NCBI RefSeq assembly: GCF_000308755.1
Contig: NZ_BAGF01000016.1
Location: 1 to 64,000, forward strand
Source of the DNA: Nocardia pneumoniae NBRC 100136
GTDB taxonomy: Bacteria > Actinomycetota > Actinomycetes > Mycobacteriales > Mycobacteriaceae
Reading direction: 5' to 3'
Length of the DNA stretch: 64,000 bases
Shown here: piece after piece, positions 63,062 through 64,000 of the stretch
Layout of the letters: every line of letters begins with the position of its first letter
Position numbering within the stretch: the stretch's first letter is position 1
Notes under the pieces: generated by a model
Seen by the model: the letters and a program-made list of their open reading frames with translations, nothing else
Database searches by the model: none
Told to the model about the DNA's origin: nothing
Translations under genes and position numbers: made by a program

Positions 63062-64000
<939 letters not shown>

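Overview
The window is high-GC actinobacterial DNA, and almost every gene has a close counterpart in Nocardia, Rhodococcus or Mycobacterium. Pointers to Nocardia or a near relative are an LPQR-repeat sensor-kinase tail in a conservon, a mycofactocin locus, KshB, an EchA6/AccD3 neighbourhood, a mycobacterial-type LigD and the leucine-degradation operon of the AccA1/AccD1 type. This assignment rests on family recognition, not on a database search. No rRNA, tRNA, CRISPR array, insertion sequence or prophage was seen.

Layout. 1-2457: end of a conservon (kinase tail, roadblock protein, DUF742 protein, small GTPase). 2509-9609: AccD3-like carboxyltransferase, aldo/keto reductase, EchA6-like protein, metallo-beta-lactamase-fold protein, small Rv0909-like protein and the end-joining ligase LigD. 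9658-24976: a mixed block with an isochorismatase-fold protein, secreted lipase, exported protein, ECF transporter (EcfT plus an S-A-A' fusion), Baeyer-Villiger-type monooxygenase with a divergent AraC regulator, cyclic-nucleotide phosphodiesterase, MarR regulator with a perfect operator, pseudouridine synthase, adenylate cyclase and epoxide hydrolase. 25078-30263: AbiEi/DUF559-like protein, SPW-TetR operon, ferredoxin reductase, racemase homologue and AlkD. 30294-37340: kshB, a TetR regulator and a mycofactocin cluster (mftA, a fused mftB-mftC, mftF, mftG) that lacks mftD and mftE. 37341-50388: an NRPS relic, a 3,817-residue NRPS reading frame and an MbtH gene. 50453-56530: an XRE/TPR-like regulator, small genes, two tandem two-headed TetR genes and a VapBC module. 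56587-64000: a minus-strand operon for leucine catabolism.

How genes work together. The last operon forms a nearly complete route from isovaleryl-CoA to acetoacetate: FadE19-type dehydrogenase, AccA1/AccD1 carboxylase, MaoC-type hydratase and CitE-type lyase. An acetoacetyl-CoA synthetase follows to reactivate the product. These genes overlap by 1-4 bases, which points to translational coupling. kshB serves ring cleavage in steroid breakdown. A motif of the KstR type (TnnAACnnGTTnnA) lies before kshB, and a perfect palindrome of the same pattern lies before mftA, so the two systems may share a regulator.

Most unusual parts. The NRPS frame stays open for 11.4 kb, yet none of its four adenylation domains has all core motifs, and two of three condensation domains have HR in place of HH. 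Two adenylation domains carry an in-frame 51-base minisatellite. Immediately upstream, and overlapping by one base, is a shorter frame made of NRPS fragments. The mycofactocin cluster is also unusual: MftB and MftC form one protein, and the usual mftD-mftE pair is missing between mftC and mftF.
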